Shown here one piece after another: positions 59,988-64,000 of a stretch of DNA of 64,000 nt (positions are counted from its first letter, which is position 1; each line of letters opens with the position of its first letter). The position numbers and the translations under genes are program-made. Source of the DNA: Rubrivivax sp. (GTDB taxonomy: Bacteria > Pseudomonadota > Gammaproteobacteria > Burkholderiales > Burkholderiaceae_C); NCBI GenBank assembly GCA_022843905.1, contig JALHMT010000025.1, positions 1 to 64,000 on the forward strand, written 5' to 3'. The notes under the pieces are model-generated. The model saw only the letters and a list, made by a program, of their open reading frames with translations, did not search any database and was not told the DNA's origin.

Positions 59988-61115
59988 TCACGCGGCCATC
60001 GCAGGCAGCAGGGTCCGGTGTCGCCGGATGAGCATGCAGAAGGGACAGCCGATCGGGTGCGGCTCGGCCTTGCTCACCAGGTAGTGCGAGCCACAGGATG
60101 CGCATTGCAGTAGTTCGAGCTGTTGCTCCGACACGCCCCAGACGGCGTCGAGCAGCGCGGCGACTTCGAAGCAGCGGTCGAAGGTCACGGGCTTCGGATA
60201 GTCACGGCAGGCGCGGCGTGTGGTCTCGAAGGCCGAGCACATGGCTTCGGTGGGCGTGACGTCCAATCGAACGAGCCGCCTGAAGTGGAACGCGAAGACC
60301 GCGTATTGCACACGGTGGGTGACTTCGGTCTTCGCGGACCAGGAGGCCAGCGGCATAGGTCGCGTGATGTAGGCGCTCGTGACGGTGCGCCGCCCACGCG
60401 GAGCGCGGAACAGTCGCGCGCGCGGCTCTTCGGCCAGGACCGCGCAGATCCTGTCGCCAGCGCCCAACTGGTGCAGCCGGTCCAGCAGGCGAACATGTGC
60501 GATGTCCAGGTCCAGTTGCCATGGCGGGTCCTGCCTGGGCCGGTGCGGCTTCGATGGAGCAACTGCCAGCCCAGGCGGGGGCGGCCTGCGGACACGAGCG
60601 CGAGCCCCCGACTTCAGCCGCCAGTCGGTTCGACAGACCGGGCAACTGTCGCGCTGGGGCATCCCATGGGGTGCGAGGTAGGGGCTGCGGCAGTTCAGGC
60701 ACTCGACGAACGAGAGCCCGCATTTCGTCGCCGCCCAGATGCCGTCGAGCCTGGAGATCAGGAAGAAGGCCTGGTCGAACCCAAGAATGGACTCGGGCTG
60801 CGTGGCGCGGTGGTGCCGGAACGCGGCAATCAGCGCGTCCGCCGGCAGGAAGCCTTCACTGGTCAGCCGGCGGTAATGGGTCGCGAGGAAACAGGCCTCG
60901 GCCTGCAGGCGCCTGGTGGTCTTGAAGAAGAAGTCCTCCGAATACTGCGGTCGGCCGATCGGCGCCGGATATCGCTCGCAATAGACGGCTCGTTCGATGT
61001 ACCCCGGCGTGAGACCGGTGAGGTGGGCGATGGTGCGCAGGCGCGCGCCCAGCATCACGCACTGGCGCGCCGTCTCCAGCGCACGCAGGCTGTACGACGA
61101 AAACGGGCTGCCCAC
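59988..61115 (-). CDS. tandem FlhC-like transcription activator
   Basis: The 375-residue protein contains two FlhC-like units. In the first, Cys 139, 142, 158 and 161 form the zinc site after helices with GARLRTIAHLTGLTPGYI. In the second, Cys 338, 341, 357 and 360 do the same. A basic Pro-rich linker (about 165-200) separates them. The E. coli FlhC zinc cysteines (137, 140, 157, 160) are at nearly identical positions to those of the first half. FlhC-type SetC proteins act with FlhD-type partners as master activators of conjugation in SXT. The two halves are divergent, so this looks like an old duplication. It follows the FlhD-like gene by 20 bases. Confidence 0.8.
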   Translation of the reverse strand: MGSPFSSYSLRALETARQCVMLGARLRTIAHLTGLTPGYIERAVYCERYPAPIGRPQYSEDFFFKTTRRLQAEACFLATHYRRLTSEGFLPADALIAAFRHHRATQPESILGFDQAFFLISRLDGIWAATKCGLSFVECLNCRSPYLAPHGMPQRDSCPVCRTDWRLKSGARARVRRPPPPGLAVAPSKPHRPRQDPPWQLDLDIAHVRLLDRLHQLGAGDRICAVLAEEPRARLFRAPRGRRTVTSAYITRPMPLASWSAKTEVTHRVQYAVFAFHFRRLVRLDVTPTEAMCSAFETTRRACRDYPKPVTFDRCFEVAALLDAVWGVSEQQLELLQCASCGSHYLVSKAEPHPIGCPFCMLIRRHRTLLPAMAA

Positions 61116-61135
61116 GCGTCACCGCTGTGACGCAC

Positions 61136-61447
61136 TCAGGCGTCGGCGACTCGCGTGGCCCGCGCGGTGGCTGAACGGGCCGAGGCGATGGCCGGGGCGA
61201 TCGCAGGGGGGAGCGCGAGCAGCGAGGAGAGGTCGCTTCGAGGCAGGAAGAGGGCCTGGTCGCCGATGCCGCAGACGAAGCTGAGCAACTCGTCCGGCGC
61301 GCGGCTCACGATGGCGGCGAAGTCTTGTCGCGCGAGCCCGAAGCTGCAGACGGCGTCGCCCATGTCGCGCATTGCGGCATCGCGCATCAACAGAAGAAGG
61401 TTCAGGTTCGCTCGCTGAACCTGCGAGAGCGAAGTTGCATGGTCCAT
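61136..61447 (-). CDS. FlhD-like activator partner
   Basis: The 103-residue protein has an FlhD-type layout: helix LSQVQRANLNLLLLMRDAAMR, then MGDAVCSFGLARQDFAAIVSR and LLSFVCGIGDQALFLP, ending in a hydrophobic Ala-rich tail. FlhD is about 116 residues. It lies directly upstream of the tandem FlhC-like gene and is the probable partner, as with SetD and SetC. The promoter is at 61544-61573. Confidence 0.75.
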   Translation of the reverse strand: MDHATSLSQVQRANLNLLLLMRDAAMRDMGDAVCSFGLARQDFAAIVSRAPDELLSFVCGIGDQALFLPRSDLSSLLALPPAIAPAIASARSATARATRVADA

Positions 61448-61543
61448 GGTTACGTCCCGGTCTGCCTTGTGGCTGGTCGACGCGGGACGGCAAGCGGACC
61501 CGGCGTCAAGTCGAGGCGGCGGTGCCGCGGCGACTTGAGCGAA

Positions 61544-61587
61544 AGATTACCGATTATTGGCGCGTGGTGTCAACGCATATTAGCGTT
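61544..61587 (-). promoter_or_regulatory. promoter of the flhD-like gene with overlapping inverted repeat
   Basis: On the minus strand TTGACA (61568-61573) and TAATCT (61544-61549) are separated by 18 bases, a near-consensus sigma-70 promoter. AACGC (61572-61576) and GCGTT (61583-61587), 6 bases apart, overlap the -35 box, a typical position for a repressor. The surrounding 61448-61774 region is the only gene-free stretch between the FlhD-like and BetR-like genes. Confidence 0.6.
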
Positions 61588-61774
61588 ACATGTACTTTCT
61601 GAACAGACTAGACGGCACTGGAAGTAAATTAGTTAGTGCGTATTGCGTCAGTATCATTTTGTGAGTGCGCGCAGTTCGCCAAACGGATCGTCCTTCAGTG
61701 GTGGGCCGGGAATCGCCGCAAGCCGGTGCGGGCCGCTTGTTCCCAGCGTCTGACGAATGCCAGTTGCAGCGCCC

Positions 61775-62617
61775 TCAGGCGGCCGGCGCTTCGGGGGTGA
61801 ACCCCACCTGCAGGGCATTGAAGATCGTCAGCGGCCGTGTGGGCTTCTCGTAGAGCAAGGCACGGTAGGAGGCGCCGACCATGGCGAGTTCCTCCTCGCT
61901 GGCAATGCCCGTCGCAATCTGCCCGGTGAGGATGACCACCGGCCCCGACGGAACGCGGGCGCGAATCTTCGAGAGCAGGTCCTTGGCGGTGGTGTCACCC
62001 AGCAGCCAGTCCACGACGAAGCCCTCGAAGGGCTCGGACTCCATCGCGGCCAGCAAATCGCCGGCGCAGTTGAACGGCTGCGCGTCCATCCCCTTGGCAC
62101 CGAGGAAGTCGACGATCGACTGGGCCGAGTCGCTGTCGTCATCGAGAACGGCGACCCGCCTGGGCGGCGAGCGCTCGAACAGCAGTCGTGCGAGTTCGTA
62201 GCTGGGGCTGTCGGCGACCTCGGACGCCGACGCGACGGTCCATTGATCGGTGGTCTCGTCGTGCATCGCGACCATCGGCCCGATGCGTCCTGCAAGGGGC
62301 TCGCCGACGGGCCAGATCGTACACGGCAGGGCGGCGCCGGCGAAGGGCAGCGTGGCCGGGATGCCGGGTACATCGGCCAGGGCCGCCATGATCGGGATCA
62401 GCGGTTCGTGGAAGTGACCGGCGAGTTTCCTGATCTCCTCGATGGACCAGGGGGCCTCGCCCAGCATGCGCCGGCGCACCTGCGTGTACGACATGCCAAG
62501 AGCGGCTTCGAGAGCGCGAAACCGCTGGCGCTCGGGCACTCCGTGCCGGTCCAACATCGTCTCGATGAAGGCAGCGAGGGCTCGGTGCCGATCTTCTTCT
62601 GGGTGTTCGGCTGCCAT
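61775..62617 (-). CDS. BetR-type regulator with receiver domain
   Basis: This is a 280-residue protein. An N-terminal helix-turn-helix unit (about residues 10-70) with VPERQRFRALEAALGMSYTQ resembles the BetR domain. The C-terminal receiver domain (about 150-270) has AVLDDDSD, VVDWLL with the phospho-acceptor Asp, VILTG and a YEKPT Lys, the usual phospho-relay residues. No histidine kinase is encoded nearby, so a host kinase or a phosphate donor would be needed. Its place upstream of the flhD-like promoter makes it a candidate controller of that promoter. The ATG at 62617 has only a weak ribosome site. Confidence 0.7.
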   Translation of the reverse strand: MAAEHPEEDRHRALAAFIETMLDRHGVPERQRFRALEAALGMSYTQVRRRMLGEAPWSIEEIRKLAGHFHEPLIPIMAALADVPGIPATLPFAGAALPCTIWPVGEPLAGRIGPMVAMHDETTDQWTVASASEVADSPSYELARLLFERSPPRRVAVLDDDSDSAQSIVDFLGAKGMDAQPFNCAGDLLAAMESEPFEGFVVDWLLGDTTAKDLLSKIRARVPSGPVVILTGQIATGIASEEELAMVGASYRALLYEKPTRPLTIFNALQVGFTPEAPAA

Positions 62618-62897
62618 ACCTAGCCCAACAGGATGAGCGGAAAACTTGCGTGCGGAGTCATCATTCATCGCCGCCAAGTGCAAACGAAGGCCAAACAAAT
62701 TGGCATTCGCCGATCCTTGTTCTTGTCCCTCCCCGCAACCGTCGGATGCTACTGGATTTCGCGGGGGTCGTCGCCTATGGCGAGCACGGGACACGGAGCG
62801 ATGCTGTGGGTGGTCGGCATGCCGACGAACCTACCCCGAACTCGGAAGCTTATGTCCCTGCGCGCGGTTGTGCACGGGGGAAAGTCGCAAGCAGGCG
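62618..62897. other. intergenic region upstream of the BetR-like gene
   Basis: No gene is supported. It contains the perfect 14-base palindrome GTCGGCATGCCGAC (62813-62826). Transcription of the BetR-type gene and of any unit to its right must be initiated or terminated here; no clear promoter is seen. Confidence 0.35.
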
Positions 62898-62930
62898 AAA
62901 AAAAGGGCGCCGCGGTTGCGGCGCCCCTTC
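62898..62930 (-). terminator. intrinsic terminator of the DUF932 gene
   Basis: On the minus strand, GGGCGCCGC and GCGGCGCCC (62905-62926) form a perfect 9-base-pair GC stem with a 4-base loop. A T7 run follows (plus-strand A7 at 62898-62904). This is a textbook Rho-independent terminator, 37 bases past the stop of the DUF932 gene. Confidence 0.9.
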
Positions 62931-62966
62931 AGGGTGATGACGACCGCGCGGGTCGTTCGATTCAGC

Positions 62967-64000
62967 TCAGGCGGCTTCGGCCAGTTCGCTCCACTCCTTC
63001 GCGCCTTGCTCGAGCATGCGGCCGCCGATGGCCTCCAACTCGGTCGAGCGGTCGTACAGGTCGAGTTCCTGCGCGTAGCCGGTGACGGCATTGACCAGGC
63101 CGAAGCCGGTCAGGTCGCCGTCCTTGATGAGGGCGCGCAGCACCCCGACCTTCTCGTGCTCCTGCAGCAGGTACTTCACCGCCAGGCGCTCGACGCTCTT
63201 GACCGGGTCGCCCACCAGCTTGATGCCCATCGTCTTGCGCATGCGCTCGGCGATCAGCGAGAAGGTGGCCTGCGACACCGCCGCTTGCACGGTGTCGCGG
63301 ACCTTGAGGAAGAACGCGGCGTCGTCGGCGGCGAGCGTGTCGTCCTTGAAGATGGTGACCTCGTCGGGCGAGGTCTCGCTCATGCGCCCGATGTGGGTCT
63401 TGCGCATGGACTGGTCGGCCGCGATGAGGCCATTGCGGCACAGCAGCCGGAAGATCAGCGGGCTCACCGAGAGCGAGCCCTGGCCGGTTTCGGAGTTGCT
63501 GATCACCACGCCAGCATGCACGACGTCACCCGGCGCCAGTTCGAACTGGACGCGGGAGGTCACGACCTTCAGGTACATGCGGCTGTCGGTGACCTCGCAG
63601 GATTCGACGCGGGCGCCGGGCAGTTCACGCAGCATCGGGTAGACGTGCGCCAGCAGGTCATAGTTGTCCAGCCGGCGGTAGCGGTCCGACAGGAAGGCCC
63701 GCGCGTTGCCGTCGAGCGTGCGCACCATGCGCTGCTCGGGCTGCGCGTGAAGCCACGTGTCGATGTTGCGATCCAGCAAAGCGGGCTGGTCGGTGCGCAT
63801 GCGCTCGAAGTAGGCGAACGGGATCTTCAGGCGGTCGGCGAGCTGCCGGCGGCAGTTCTCGGTCGTCCTGAAGGTGCGCACGCCGTCGTGCGTTTCGATG
63901 TTGAGGACCGAGGTGCCGTTCTCGCTGGTGATGTGGTGCAACAGCGGGGTCGGAACGATCATGTCCTGCTTCGTCGCGAGCTGCCGCTCGAGTTCGGTGG
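62967..64000 (-). CDS. DUF932 family protein (partial)
   Basis: At least 344 codons of a DUF932 protein are present, and the frame is open at the right edge, so the N-terminus lies outside. The visible part has the usual features: a helical lead, RMVRTLDGNARAFLSDRYRRLDNYDL, GVVISNSETGQGSLSV and LIFRLLCRNGLI. DUF932 proteins are common on phages and integrative elements; function unknown. It is terminated by the hairpin at 62898-62930. Confidence 0.9.
   Translation of the reverse strand, partial: TELERQLATKQDMIVPTPLLHHITSENGTSVLNIETHDGVRTFRTTENCRRQLADRLKIPFAYFERMRTDQPALLDRNIDTWLHAQPEQRMVRTLDGNARAFLSDRYRRLDNYDLLAHVYPMLRELPGARVESCEVTDSRMYLKVVTSRVQFELAPGDVVHAGVVISNSETGQGSLSVSPLIFRLLCRNGLIAADQSMRKTHIGRMSETSPDEVTIFKDDTLAADDAAFFLKVRDTVQAAVSQATFSLIAERMRKTMGIKLVGDPVKSVERLAVKYLLQEHEKVGVLRALIKDGDLTGFGLVNAVTGYAQELDLYDRSTELEAIGGRMLEQGAKEWSELAEAA

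Overview
The window is high-GC DNA (well above 60% by eye) in which tightly packed, often overlapping genes alternate with accessory cargo. It reads as the inside of a large integrating conjugative element, or possibly a conjugative plasmid, of a betaproteobacterium, most likely Burkholderiales. The evidence is a complete F-type (MPF-F) conjugation apparatus in SXT-like gene order, a TraI_2-type protein, an SXT-type TraD, FlhC/FlhD-like activators recalling SetC/SetD, an H-NS-like protein of the betaproteobacterial kind, a tyrosine recombinase and a ParM-like partition gene. No rRNA, tRNA, CRISPR array, insertion sequence or element end was seen, so the element probably extends beyond both edges.

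Layout. 65-455 (minus): two small genes, then a gene-free stretch rich in inverted repeats (456-1241). 1242-6216 (plus): a module with two PP-loop (PAPS reductase/DndC-like) proteins, an XF1762-like GNAT protein and a uracil-DNA-glycosylase-like protein. 6547-15044 (plus): a type I restriction-modification operon (half-size HsdS, HsdM, RhuM, HsdS, HsdR, YgjP-like metalloprotease) that starts from a promoter placed for a leaderless mRNA. 15074-23232 (plus): a translationally coupled cluster of a protein of unknown function, an RHH protein, NADAR, a SIS-HAD fusion, a PRTase-CE-like protein, an ORC/CDC6-like AAA ATPase and a Rossmann-like protein. This is the best candidate for a little-described defence or conflict system. 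23271-27730: a secreted NTR/TIMP-like protein, a RecE-like exonuclease, an H-NS-like protein and an integrase. 28869-31673 (plus): a ParM-like ATPase with a small partner, a split Cas4-like nuclease (one half carries a CFI-box) and a zinc-ribbon protein.

31695-59857 (minus): S49 peptidase and the tra/trb genes. In order of transcription these are traI, traD, DUF4400 gene, transglycosylase, OmpA-like gene, traA, L, E, K, B, dsbC-like, traV, C, trbI, traF-like S26 peptidase, traW, traU, trbC, traN, traF, traH and traG. 59988-64000 (minus): a tandem-FlhC/FlhD-like regulator pair, a BetR-receiver regulator and a DUF932 gene that runs off the right edge.

The parts connect through regulation. A motif of about 31-35 bp with a CTCGAAA half and a TCCCCC half occurs three times, upstream of traI, upstream of the 54787-55245 gene that heads the mating-pair operon, and upstream of the S49 peptidase gene. 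Each copy is followed 20-21 bp later by a -10-like hexamer. The FlhCD-like pair, whose own promoter is overlapped by an inverted repeat, is the natural candidate to bind these sites, giving a repressor-activator-transfer cascade like that of SXT/R391 but built from different parts.
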